In this document: positions 42,613 to 51,377 of the stretch, piece by piece
Numbering within the stretch: the first letter of the stretch is position 1
Layout: every line of letters begins with the position of its first letter
Assembly (NCBI RefSeq): GCF_002860865.1
Contig: NZ_PKIE01000001.1
Span: 682,001 to 746,000 of the forward strand
Origin: Streptococcus mitis
GTDB lineage: Bacteria > Bacillota > Bacilli > Lactobacillales > Streptococcaceae
Direction: 5' to 3'
DNA: 64,000 bases
Notes under the pieces: model-generated
What the model saw: only the letters and a program-made list of their open reading frames with translations
Told to the model about the DNA's origin: nothing
Database searches by the model: none
Translations under genes and position numbers: made by a program

Positions 42613-42644
42613 CTTCTCTTGGACTATTCTAAGGGAAGTTTTTT
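42613..42644 (+). terminator. Rho-independent terminator downstream of lysS
   Basis: Stem CTTCTCTT/AAGGGAAG (one G-T pair) followed by six T. Confidence 0.7.
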
Positions 42645-42661
42645 AGTTTCTGGGCAGCAAA

Positions 42662-42690
42662 AAATGACAGCAGATTTTCTACTGTCATTT
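42662..42690 (-). terminator. Likely terminator of the Type III R-M operon
   Basis: Inverted repeat AAATGACAG/CTGTCATTT located 40 bp after the res stop codon. On the minus strand the T run is short. Confidence 0.5.
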
Positions 42691-42726
42691 ATGTGTTTCC
42701 GAAAAAGATAGATTTTTAGTAAAAAA

Positions 42727-45264
42727 TTATTTAGAGTCAGCTAATTTAACATCTAATTGACTCTTGAAATTCATTATATCTTTCTCAGAGAGTTTCTTAA
42801 AGAATATATCAAAATCTTTAGGTGTCAAAAATGTAAATTTATATCTAGTCAAATTACCATCTGATTCATGCTTTTCATTTATAAAATTAAAATGTTTAAT
42901 CGCTGCTTTGTTTTTCCCAATATTCTCTGAATCTGGTTCAGAAATTTGTGAATTATCTTTAATTTCTACAGCAATAATATTATCACCTTGTTTAATAAAC
43001 CAGTCTGGATTAAATTGTCCATTCTTATGGTGGGTACCTTTTTGCCAAGAATAGTCAATACTGTAAAAACTCATGTCATCGGATTTTATGAACGAATCAA
43101 TACTTTTGATAACTTCTTCATCAGTAGTGAGCTTAGTTAAAAATTCTTTCTCAGGATTACCTGTTGTTACAATCCCAAATTGAGGAGTTTTAAAATTGTA
43201 TTTATTCTCAATTTTCTTCGTTTTATATCCATTTGATGTGTCTGTTAGTTCTCGGAAAGTATCTAAACTAGCTTTATCAGATGAAAGACTAGATTCCAAA
43301 TCTGAGCCGTAAAAAAGAACTTTATTCATTCTAAATCCACTTATTTCAGAAGTATTTTTAGGTAAGTTAACAGTTGAAACGGTAAAATATTCTTGCGGCT
43401 CAATGTCGTAACTAACTACTTTTGAACCATCCCTAAAAATAACATTCATAGACGACAAAAATTTATTCTTAAGACTTTTTGTAATATGAGTATTTCCACT
43501 TTTTTTCAACGATTCTTCAATCATGGCTTTTATTTTTGAAACTGACCATAAGTTCTGATATTCTTGTGCATACTCACTGTCTTCCAAATCCTCGAATCGG
43601 CTATACAAAATATTCGCCATTTCTTTTACTGTAATCTGCTCATGCTCGTAAGTTGTTTGGAAGTTTCTATCTGATTTTGTCTTAATATCTGTCAGGGTAA
43701 TAGTACTCTTCCCAAATTTATCATCTGTTGGTAAATTAACACCATTTTCCCATAAATTATATGTACCCATTTTAGGATAATCTTTAGTGTCAGTTTTTGA
43801 AGAATATTTTACATTCGTCAAACTGAAATTATAATTTGATTCTTTATTAACAGACAAAGTGATTCGCTGTCTAATCTCCAGAACCTCATTTACAAGTGCC
43901 TCTACATTGGCAGACCATTTTTCATGGTTAAAAACTGTCACTGTCGGGGCACCCCACTTGCTAGTATCCCACCCCTCTGGAACACGCAAACCTCTTCCAA
44001 GAACTTGAGCAATCAAAAGTTTTGAGTTAAATGCTCTTTCGTCATCTGGAACAATCTGAAATACACGCTTAACATCCCAACCTTCAGTAAGCATTGAAAC
44101 ACTAAAGATAAATTCCACTGGATTACCTTTTTCATTAACTTTAGACAGTTTCATTCTATCAATAGCTGCTTTCTGTCCACTATGAACTGAAAGAACTATG
44201 TCATTAACTTCTGCATCAGTCAGCTTTCTTTGTGTTTGTAAAAATTTTTTAAAAGCTTTCGCTTTACTATCAGCAAGATTCTGTTTGGACGTCACAATAA
44301 TTGTAATGGGCTTAATACCAAGTTCTTCAGGAACTTGCGATGCAATTTGGTTATGAGAATTCAAAATTACTTGCCATCTCTCGTCCTTATCTTTTGGAAT
44401 ATCTTCTTTTGAAATGTATTCTATATCCTTAACAAACCCCTGTTCTATTGCATCACGAAGAGAGAAACGATAGATAACATTTGAAAAGTAGTCATTCCCA
44501 CTTTTATTCTTTCCTTTATAGGCTGTTCCTGTTACTCCAATAACATATTTGAAATTGATATTATTACTACTTTCATCTTCAATAAAGCTTCTCCACTCAT
44601 TCGATTCAGAATAATAAACATGGTGAACTTCATCATTCAATATAAGTGTATTTTCGCCATTTCCCTTTAAACTATCAACTATAGAATTTCTAGTTGCTTG
44701 AGCTTTATAAATAGCATTTCGATTTTCAACAGCAATGGAATTTTCCACAAGTGTACTATCGCCATTTAAAATTTGAGGTGGTACAAAATTATCTCCTAGA
44801 GTTTTAAGAAGTTGTAAATTTCCTAGAAGGTCTTTAAATTTTTGAGTCAGCTCATTTTCAATGGTTACGCTAGGAACTAATACCAGAACTCGAGGAACTT
44901 TTTTTGTGGCAAGCATAACAAGCGCTATCGCAAACATAACATATGACTTCCCTGTTCCTGTAGCTAAATCTAAGGTTGCTGACAGCTTGTCAGATAAATC
45001 TAAATCATCTTGCATCAAATTAAAATCATTGTTCCATCTTGCTCTTATGACTTGATTCTTTTCAAAATTTTCTTTTGCTAATGCTGTTATATCTTTATAT
45101 TCACCAGAGTTGAGAAAACGTAAAGCAGTTTCAGCTGCTTCTTTCTGATAGTTTCTTTTTCCAAATAGCATATCAAAGAAATTTTGAAAAAATCCTTCGT
45201 CCCAAACTACAGGGTTTACGTTTTTACTAACTTCTAGGACTAAATCACTATCTTTATATTCCAT
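42727..45264 (-). CDS. res: Type III restriction endonuclease subunit Res
   Basis: 845 residues. The helicase core has Walker A ATGTGKS (101-107) and the DExx box DEVHH (211-215), with motif VI in QVLGRGLRVP. A PD-(D/E)xK nuclease is near the C-terminus (NPDWF...IAVEIKD, about 765-785). Type III Res cuts only with its Mod partner, after ATP-driven sliding between two unmethylated sites. Its start shares one base with the mod stop (TAATG). The sequence is AT-rich, in keeping with transfer. Confidence 0.93.
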   Translation of the reverse strand: MEYKDSDLVLEVSKNVNPVVWDEGFFQNFFDMLFGKRNYQKEAAETALRFLNSGEYKDITALAKENFEKNQVIRARWNNDFNLMQDDLDLSDKLSATLDLATGTGKSYVMFAIALVMLATKKVPRVLVLVPSVTIENELTQKFKDLLGNLQLLKTLGDNFVPPQILNGDSTLVENSIAVENRNAIYKAQATRNSIVDSLKGNGENTLILNDEVHHVYYSESNEWRSFIEDESSNNINFKYVIGVTGTAYKGKNKSGNDYFSNVIYRFSLRDAIEQGFVKDIEYISKEDIPKDKDERWQVILNSHNQIASQVPEELGIKPITIIVTSKQNLADSKAKAFKKFLQTQRKLTDAEVNDIVLSVHSGQKAAIDRMKLSKVNEKGNPVEFIFSVSMLTEGWDVKRVFQIVPDDERAFNSKLLIAQVLGRGLRVPEGWDTSKWGAPTVTVFNHEKWSANVEALVNEVLEIRQRITLSVNKESNYNFSLTNVKYSSKTDTKDYPKMGTYNLWENGVNLPTDDKFGKSTITLTDIKTKSDRNFQTTYEHEQITVKEMANILYSRFEDLEDSEYAQEYQNLWSVSKIKAMIEESLKKSGNTHITKSLKNKFLSSMNVIFRDGSKVVSYDIEPQEYFTVSTVNLPKNTSEISGFRMNKVLFYGSDLESSLSSDKASLDTFRELTDTSNGYKTKKIENKYNFKTPQFGIVTTGNPEKEFLTKLTTDEEVIKSIDSFIKSDDMSFYSIDYSWQKGTHHKNGQFNPDWFIKQGDNIIAVEIKDNSQISEPDSENIGKNKAAIKHFNFINEKHESDGNLTRYKFTFLTPKDFDIFFKKLSEKDIMNFKSQLDVKLADSK

Positions 45265-47099
45265 TATGCCATTTCTCCCCTCGTTGTTACAAACTCATTT
45301 CCAAATTTATCTACAAATATAAACATCGCTTGACCATCAATTTGACTTTCATCAAATATTATAGATTGATTTTCATCGAAATCTTTATGGTAATATACTC
45401 TGTCCACATTGAAGGCTTTATTATCATACGTTAAATCAACTAAAAGCATTGAGAACGCCTCAAAACCACTTATATTTTCTTTGCCTTTCAATCTAGAAAA
45501 TGATTCAAAAGAATTAACCCTTAGTATTTCTCCAATAATTTCAAAATCAACTTTGGGTTTTCGCATAAAATCAAATCCGTAAGCATCAACAACCGCATTT
45601 ACCGAGTCAGTATCGTCTGCCTGTAAAGTACCTTTGAAATTCTCAGTAAATTTTTGGTACATTAAATATGGAACACGAAGAATATTAAATATTGTATTCC
45701 ACTCACCGTCATTATCATACTCATCTACTGCAAAAGTAAATTTCCCTTGCGGAGCAATAATGAATATCTCATTAGGGGCAGCTGAACCTAAGCGAGAATA
45801 AATCTGTTCCAAAGTATCTTCTGATATTTTTGCTCCCATTCCATTTAATTCATTAAGGGAATAAACTTTAACTAGAGAACCATCTTTCATCCCATCAAAA
45901 GAAAGTCCTTTGATTGACTGATAAGAAGGTTGAACATTGTATAAAGCCATGGCAAACTGTTTCCACTGTGTACTATCAAAATCATTTAGTTTTTCATTAT
46001 CATACAGACCTGCATCATAAACTGCAAAAGGTTTATGTGATTCATTTCCTAATATTCTTTTTTGAATAGTATAAATAGATAACTTCCCTGCATCTACAGT
46101 AATCCATCGTCTACCCAACTTCTCTGCCACTGCCGCAGTCGTTCCCGAACCTCCAAAACAATCGAGAATTAAATCTCCATTATTTGATGATGATTTAATA
46201 ATTCGTTCAAGCAATTTCTCTGGTTTTTGAGTAGGGTATCCAATTCTCTCTTTGGCAACTGGGTTAATCATTGAAATTTCCCAAGTATCAGGCATAGGAA
46301 CACCCTTGGTCTTTTCATCTGTTTGAATTGACCGTCGTTTGCCGTCTTCTCCAATAACGCTTTTCCAAGCCTTCCCCTGAGCAGAAGATTTTTCTGATTT
46401 AGGAATATACATCTGGTTAAAAACATGATTTCCTTTATTTTTTGTATACCAAAATATAGTATCATGATTTCGAGCAAAATATTTTCCTGCAATATTCCAT
46501 CGTCTATAATACCAAACTATCTCATTACAAAAATTTCCCTCTCCAAAAATCTCATCCATCAAGACTTTAACGTAATGTGCCTTGTGCCAATCCAAGTGTA
46601 CGTAAATAGATCCGTCATCAGCTAACACTTCTCGTAGCAGGATAAGACGTTTTCTAAGCCATTCTAAAAATTCTGCACCAGCTAATTTATCAGAATAAGC
46701 TTTAGAATCTTTATTCGAAAAATCTTGTTTTGTCGCAAACGGTGGATCAATATAAACCAAGCGCACGCCGTCAGTACCATCCGCATTTTTCAGTTCACCT
46801 CTATGCTTCATCTCTACAAGAGTTTTTAAGACTTGTAAATTATCGCCGAAAATAATTTTATTTAACCAATCACTTTCAGTAGATTCACCAAATCTTCGAT
46901 TTTCTTGCAAAGGCACGGCAAAAGTTTGACTGATAATAGATTGTTCACCTTCTTTGCCGTAGTAGGTTAATTCATATTCTTTTCGTGCGGGGGGAAAGAG
47001 TACACGTGCAAACTCCGTAGAGACCTCATTGCCGTTCATGACTTCTTCCTGTGCCTGAGCTAATAGTTCGAGAAGTTCTTTTTGTCTGTTATTATCCAT
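45264..47099 (-). CDS. mod: Type III DNA adenine methyltransferase subunit Mod
   Basis: 611 residues from the ATG at 47,097-47,099; GAGGA lies 6-7 bp upstream, while an ATG four codons earlier has no ribosome site. The catalytic motif DPPF is at 118-121 and the SAM-binding FGGSGTT at 315-321, the beta-class order. The target recognition region between them (about 190-290) is short. No simple repeats that would make it phase-variable were seen. It methylates adenine and gives the Res complex its specificity. Confidence 0.93.
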   Translation of the reverse strand: MDNNRQKELLELLAQAQEEVMNGNEVSTEFARVLFPPARKEYELTYYGKEGEQSIISQTFAVPLQENRRFGESTESDWLNKIIFGDNLQVLKTLVEMKHRGELKNADGTDGVRLVYIDPPFATKQDFSNKDSKAYSDKLAGAEFLEWLRKRLILLREVLADDGSIYVHLDWHKAHYVKVLMDEIFGEGNFCNEIVWYYRRWNIAGKYFARNHDTIFWYTKNKGNHVFNQMYIPKSEKSSAQGKAWKSVIGEDGKRRSIQTDEKTKGVPMPDTWEISMINPVAKERIGYPTQKPEKLLERIIKSSSNNGDLILDCFGGSGTTAAVAEKLGRRWITVDAGKLSIYTIQKRILGNESHKPFAVYDAGLYDNEKLNDFDSTQWKQFAMALYNVQPSYQSIKGLSFDGMKDGSLVKVYSLNELNGMGAKISEDTLEQIYSRLGSAAPNEIFIIAPQGKFTFAVDEYDNDGEWNTIFNILRVPYLMYQKFTENFKGTLQADDTDSVNAVVDAYGFDFMRKPKVDFEIIGEILRVNSFESFSRLKGKENISGFEAFSMLLVDLTYDNKAFNVDRVYYHKDFDENQSIIFDESQIDGQAMFIFVDKFGNEFVTTRGEMA

Positions 47100-47182
47100 A
47101 TTTATCCTCATAAAGAGAGACTTTTAGGATTCCATTGTTATGAATATAACAAAGGAGGCTAGCCTCGCTTCTTATTAAAAAT

Positions 47183-47491
47183 TTATACCTTTATTTTACC
47201 ATATTTATTGTCAAACTCTTTCAAATACTTAAACTTCCTCACCCCTACTTCTTTCTTACTAAATTCAATAGTAAAATAGAAATAATGGTCTAGTTCGTCT
47301 TTACTGTGGCGTTTGCTGAGCTTGAAATAATTCTTCTGTCCCATCGCCATTGCTCTGAGGATATCATCCGTGAGAGTTGTTAGTGGTTCTCCTAGTGCTG
47401 AATAGCGATAAAAATCCTCTTCAAACTTGAGGTAAGAGTCAGAGAAATAATCTATTTTCAGCTTGCCTTCATAAATTTCTTTTCTACTCAA
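47183..47491 (-). CDS. Small protein, DUF5960-like
   Basis: 102 residues, charged, with no membrane segment. It begins MSRKEIYEGKLKIDYFSD. It is the last gene of the SOS-type operon, overlapping the YolD-like gene by 8 bp. I recall similar streptococcal proteins filed as DUF5960. Function is unknown. Confidence 0.6.
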   Translation of the reverse strand: MSRKEIYEGKLKIDYFSDSYLKFEEDFYRYSALGEPLTTLTDDILRAMAMGQKNYFKLSKRHSKDELDHYFYFTIEFSKKEVGVRKFKYLKEFDNKYGKIKV

Positions 47492-47846
47492 AATCTGTTT
47501 CCTCCGTCATATTGATGGATAAAATATACTTCACTTGAAGCAGCTGATACTTGTCAGCTGTTTTTATTGTGATTTCTTGTGAGCTAATCTCAGTTACTCT
47601 TCCAAAGTAGGTGTTCCTCACATTTTTCCCTTTCATGACAAACATGCCCTGGAGTTGTGAGGCATAGAGTTGACCAATTAGAACTAACTTCTCCATATCG
47701 GTCAAATCAGATGTCATCTCAATCCTGTGTCTATCATCATCTAGCGACGTGGTGTGCTCTGATAAGAAAAATCCCATCCACTTCATCATGCCTCTATCCT
47801 GATAATCTTTAGCTGCTTGAAAAGGGAGATAACTTCTATCAATCAT
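47484..47846 (-). CDS. YolD-like protein
   Basis: 120 residues. The opening DRSYLPFQAAKDYQDRGMMKWMGFFLSEH resembles the YolD-like proteins that accompany UmuC-type polymerases in Gram-positives. The C-terminal part looks like a small beta domain. It overlaps the polymerase gene by 4 bp. Its role beside the polymerase is not known. Confidence 0.7.
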   Translation of the reverse strand: MIDRSYLPFQAAKDYQDRGMMKWMGFFLSEHTTSLDDDRHRIEMTSDLTDMEKLVLIGQLYASQLQGMFVMKGKNVRNTYFGRVTEISSQEITIKTADKYQLLQVKYILSINMTEETDFE

Positions 47847-49258
47847 CTTAGTCCATCTAATCCACCAGCTGAGTGACCACCTATCAATTTGCTTCGCTCA
47901 ATGCTTCGTGAGGCTTCTAATAACGAATTAGCCTTCTGAATATAAGTAAAGCCAAATTTATCTCGGATGGAATCAATCGCTGTTTGGAGGCTTTCTTCTT
48001 TCTCGATTTGTTCAATATCATCAAAAAGTGAAATGAGTTGTAAGGACTCATCCACAAAGTTTGAGTAAGTGACGGCAACACTTCTGACAGCACCTAGTTC
48101 ATACTTCTTCCTGAAAAGAATGAGGACATGGTCAGTCAACACTCGCGTATTATTTGTCGGATCTACCTTCGTTTGGGCTTGTATGTGTCGCTTACCTTCA
48201 AACCCTGAAAATCCGATATAAATAGACACCGTACAGCACTTCTTATGAGCTCGCCTCAGCCGAATAGCAACCTGCTCTGCCATTTCTCGAAGAACTAACT
48301 CAATATCAGCTCGTCTATAATAATCCCTTGGTAAGACCTGAGAATTTCCTAAACCGTGTGATTTTGGTTTGTATGGCTTATGAACGTCACTTTCATCAAT
48401 ACCATTAGCGTGATAAAAGAGCTCCACTCCTACCACTCCAAATTCCTTCTTGAGTAAGTCTGCATTAAAGTTAGCCAGGTCTTTGATGGAATGAATGCCT
48501 AACTTATTCAATCGTTTTTCAGTTCGTTCTCCGATTCCCCAGAAGTCAGTTAGATTGGGAATATTCCGGACTTTGTCCTCGACATTTTCATAAGACCAAT
48601 TAGCCCTCATAGTTGGTGTCTTCTTAGCCTCATTATCCAGCGCTAGCTTTGCCAATAGAGGATTGCTGTTAGACATCCCAACCGTTGAGTAAACGCCTGT
48701 CTTTCGGTAAATATCACGCTGAATACGAGCAGCTATCATATCCAACTTATCTTTGCGACTGATCTTCTCATCAGGAACAAAGTATTTCAAAGATGATGTG
48801 AGGTCAATAAATCCCTCATCTATGGAATAAGGGAGAATGTCATCTGGACTAGCGTAGTTTTGGAAAATGTGTTGGATTTCCATGTTCTTCTCGATATATA
48901 AATCCATGCGAGGCGGAACGATGTAGGTAATCCTAGCCCACTCTTCGATAAATCGTACATAGTCAAGGGTAATAGGCAGACCTTGTCTGCGTGCAACATA
49001 ATAGTTGAATTTCCTAGTCTTAATATCAAAAGGTAAATCGTAGGAACGGCTAACGTTATTCTTTCCGAACACCTTCTTAAACATGGGCGAGGAAGCCAAT
49101 ATTAAACCGTTAGCATTTTCCGCTCTACTCATAACACAAAGAGACGTTTTCAAGGGATGGAGTCCACGCTCCACACACTCAACGCTGGCATAGAAGGATT
49201 TCATATCCACAAAAGCTATGTCGCTCTTTGGTTCTCGTGAATAATCAAAATAGCCCAT
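47843..49258 (-). CDS. Y-family (UmuC-like) translesion DNA polymerase
   Basis: 471 residues. The palm motifs VDMKSFYASVE and SIDEGFIDLT carry the metal-binding acids, a helix-hairpin-helix follows (NIPNLTDFWGIGERTEKRL), and the little-finger domain begins near 300. It copies past DNA damage with errors. It starts 2 bp after the stop of the LexA-like repressor gene, so damage-induced cleavage of that repressor would switch it on. Tn5252 carries a comparable UV-mutagenesis operon. Confidence 0.92.
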   Translation of the reverse strand: MGYFDYSREPKSDIAFVDMKSFYASVECVERGLHPLKTSLCVMSRAENANGLILASSPMFKKVFGKNNVSRSYDLPFDIKTRKFNYYVARRQGLPITLDYVRFIEEWARITYIVPPRMDLYIEKNMEIQHIFQNYASPDDILPYSIDEGFIDLTSSLKYFVPDEKISRKDKLDMIAARIQRDIYRKTGVYSTVGMSNSNPLLAKLALDNEAKKTPTMRANWSYENVEDKVRNIPNLTDFWGIGERTEKRLNKLGIHSIKDLANFNADLLKKEFGVVGVELFYHANGIDESDVHKPYKPKSHGLGNSQVLPRDYYRRADIELVLREMAEQVAIRLRRAHKKCCTVSIYIGFSGFEGKRHIQAQTKVDPTNNTRVLTDHVLILFRKKYELGAVRSVAVTYSNFVDESLQLISLFDDIEQIEKEESLQTAIDSIRDKFGFTYIQKANSLLEASRSIERSKLIGGHSAGGLDGLR

Positions 49259-49260
49259 AC

Positions 49261-49938
49261 TTAGTCCTCCAATGGCATGAAGTGACCAACAATCTTCCCA
49301 ACTACTCGTGGGTTCTCATCGAATGGCGCAAACTTATCAGGATAATCCTTATTGATTGACACCAAACGGAGCCCTTCTTTTTCACGATAGACTTTCTTGA
49401 TGTAAGTCTGCGAATCCCAGACGACAGCATAAACCGCTCCGTCATAATCGAAACCAGTCTCTCTGATAAGAGCCACTTCTCCATTTTGATAAGTTGGTTC
49501 CATCGAGTTCCCGTCAACCCAAGAGGCAAAATCATGCGGCAATTCTTCATTGTAATAAACAACGTCATAGTCCAGATCTCCATAAACAGAAGCACCAATA
49601 CCCGCTGAAAGTTTCTCATAAACATGGTACTCTGAACGTTTCTCAGCAATACTGATAACCTTTTGCGACGCTACCAGGTCACGAACATAGGTAATAGCTT
49701 TCTCCTGGTTTGGCTCTGTCAGTTGCTTATAGAGAGATGAAATTTCATCCTCAGTCAGATAACCTTCTGAAACCTTTAAGACTTTCTCCAACTTGGCAAT
49801 ATTTTCTTTAGTTGGTTTTGACAAACCTTTTTCCCATTTGAAGTAAGCCTGCTTTGAAACTCCGATGAGTTCCGCTAATTCTTGTTGCTCTAAACCTAGT
49901 TCTTCTCGCTTTTGTTTTAATTTATCAGGTTGATACAT
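49261..49938 (-). CDS. LexA/HdiR-like self-cleaving repressor (XRE plus S24 peptidase)
   Basis: 225 residues. An XRE helix-turn-helix (about 5-60) is joined to an S24 domain. The cleavage site is probably Ala112-Gly113 (SAGIG), and the catalytic pair is Ser145 (GNSMEPT) and Lys182 (YIKKVY). The Ser-Lys distance of 37 matches LexA. RecA filaments should trigger self-cleavage after DNA damage. It sits between the ImmA-like peptidase gene and the polymerase gene. Confidence 0.9.
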   Translation of the reverse strand: MYQPDKLKQKREELGLEQQELAELIGVSKQAYFKWEKGLSKPTKENIAKLEKVLKVSEGYLTEDEISSLYKQLTEPNQEKAITYVRDLVASQKVISIAEKRSEYHVYEKLSAGIGASVYGDLDYDVVYYNEELPHDFASWVDGNSMEPTYQNGEVALIRETGFDYDGAVYAVVWDSQTYIKKVYREKEGLRLVSINKDYPDKFAPFDENPRVVGKIVGHFMPLED

Positions 49939-49940
49939 AA

Positions 49941-50804
49941 CTACCTCTTTTCTAATAGCAGTATTGTTTTAGCTCTTAATTTAGCTTGCTTTGCTGTCAG
50001 CTTATCTGTACGCCAGGCGTAGCCCACCGACTGCCCAAAATCATACTCTAACCAAGTACCAATATCGTCTTCTTGCTCCAACTCCTTGCGAAAGCTATTT
50101 TCTAGCAACTCAGGAAACTCTGTACTTGCCACAAAATAACACTCTCTCAATCGATTTAGAACTTTAGCAAGAACATTACCTTCTACCACTCGATACTCAT
50201 CTTCAATCTCTGCGTGAGCTTCCTCAAAGAGATTTAGAACAGCTTTGCTCAGACCTATTTGATATTGGCAAATAGCTGAGCTAACCTTTTGATTATCCCG
50301 TTTCAAACGATAACGAAACAAATCTTGTAATCTGAATTTCAGTGCATCTGCTGATACTGATAGTTCTGTCATGACCTGCTTGAAACTATCCAGGCGATAG
50401 TAAATCTTTGACAGCAAGACGATGTCTGGCATAAGAATATATGCTGAGAAAAAATTAGCTTCACTCTCATCAAGTGTATCTTTGTTATTACTCATTTCAG
50501 TAAACTGATTACCAGAATGTCCCAAGATATAGTGACCTAGTTCATGACACTTGGTGAAGTTCTGCTTTACTTGTGGGTTCTGGCTTTCATAGGAAATTGA
50601 AATACCGTCTTCATCAATCATGGTAAGACCTTCAATCTTCCGATTGGTAAAGTGATGCTCCATCACCTTGATATTGAACTTCTGAATGCAATCATCAAAA
50701 TAGTAATGAAAGTGATAGTTCAGAGGCGAAACCTGATTATCCTTCATGAATTGATATATCTGGTCTCTTGCAATTTGGGTTACTCTTGTATAAACGTCTC
50801 TCAC
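49941..50804 (-). CDS. ImmA/IrrE-type metallopeptidase
   Basis: 287 residues if started at GTG 50,802-50,804, which has the best ribosome site in the operon (AAGGAGG, 7 bp upstream). An ATG ten codons earlier is also open. The zinc motif KCHELGHYILGH identifies the ImmA/IrrE family, whose members cleave or inactivate XRE repressors of mobile elements. The C-terminal 120 residues are a longer helical part. Being first in the operon with a repressor, it may provide a second induction route. Confidence 0.87.
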   Translation of the reverse strand: MRDVYTRVTQIARDQIYQFMKDNQVSPLNYHFHYYFDDCIQKFNIKVMEHHFTNRKIEGLTMIDEDGISISYESQNPQVKQNFTKCHELGHYILGHSGNQFTEMSNNKDTLDESEANFFSAYILMPDIVLLSKIYYRLDSFKQVMTELSVSADALKFRLQDLFRYRLKRDNQKVSSAICQYQIGLSKAVLNLFEEAHAEIEDEYRVVEGNVLAKVLNRLRECYFVASTEFPELLENSFRKELEQEDDIGTWLEYDFGQSVGYAWRTDKLTAKQAKLRAKTILLLEKR

Positions 50805-50828
50805 AGTACACCTCCTTACAAATTTATA

Positions 50829-50848
50829 AGTCAACTATTCGGTTGACT
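50829..50848. promoter_or_regulatory. Palindrome between promoter and start of the SOS-type operon
   Basis: AGTCAAC and GTTGACT flank a six-base centre (TATTCG). It lies just downstream of the -10 box on the minus strand, where a bound repressor would block transcription. Confidence 0.5.
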
Positions 50849-50851
50849 AGA

Positions 50852-50881
50852 ATTATATAAAAAAAGTGTACGATTGTCCAC
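50852..50881 (-). promoter_or_regulatory. Promoter of the SOS-type operon with operator-like palindrome
   Basis: On the minus strand TGGACA (50,875-50,880), 17 bases and TATAAT (50,852-50,857) make a strong promoter. The 16-bp near-palindrome GTGGACAATCGTACAC (50,866-50,881) covers the -35 box and is the best candidate for the operator of the LexA/HdiR-like repressor. Confidence 0.65.
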
Positions 50882-50995
50882 TAAAAATTAGTTTACTAAC
50901 TAACAACCGTTTCTCGAAACTAAATTGAAACCCTATCATTAACACGTTTGTAACACGATTCCTGTAAAATAAATTTCATCTAGGAGGAAACATTT

Positions 50996-51343
50996 ATGAA
51001 AAAATTACTTAGCCTTATTGCCCTTTCTTTTACTACTCTCATCCTGGTTGCTTGCTCAAGTAAACCAAATATGGACGGGGAATATTACGAAATTGGAGAT
51101 TATGGGACTGACCTGGTCATCACCATCAAAGGTGATAAGGGAACAGTTGATGCCGAAGGTTCAACCAGCAGCATGACGATTGATACTGATACCCAAACCT
51201 TTGAGATTTCAGGATTCGTCAATCCAACGGTCAAATATGAGTACAAGGATGATGTTATCACTGCAAATATTACTGGATCAGAACGTCAATACTTCAAAAA
51301 AGGTAGTGAAGCTTATAAGGAAGAAATCAAGAGATTTAATTAA
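50996..51343 (+). CDS. Small lipoprotein
   Basis: 115 residues. A signal peptide ends in the lipobox LVAC with the lipid cysteine at 20. The remainder is a compact beta-type domain with DGEYYEIGDYGTD and repeated Thr/Asp strands. TAGGAGG precedes the start. It is the only plus-strand gene of the left arm. It could be a surface exclusion or cargo lipoprotein; no function is evident. Confidence 0.78.
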   Translation: MKKLLSLIALSFTTLILVACSSKPNMDGEYYEIGDYGTDLVITIKGDKGTVDAEGSTSSMTIDTDTQTFEISGFVNPTVKYEYKDDVITANITGSERQYFKKGSEAYKEEIKRFN

Positions 51344-51344
51344 T

Positions 51345-51370
51345 AAAAAGTGGACAGTTGTCCACTTTTT
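51345..51370. terminator. Bidirectional terminator with operator-like stem
   Basis: AAAAAGTGGACA and TGTCCACTTTTT flank GT, with T runs on both strands. It ends the lipoprotein gene and, on the other strand, the Shedu gene. Its core GTGGACAGTTGTCCAC matches the palindrome at 50,866-50,881 at most positions. Confidence 0.75.
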
Positions 51371-51377
51371 TATGATA

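Noticed and set aside
47157..47168. GAGGCTAGCCTC palindrome upstream of mod, considered as a terminator for the SOS operon
   Set aside because: The two arms meet without a loop and no T run follows. It may be an operator but nothing supports that further.
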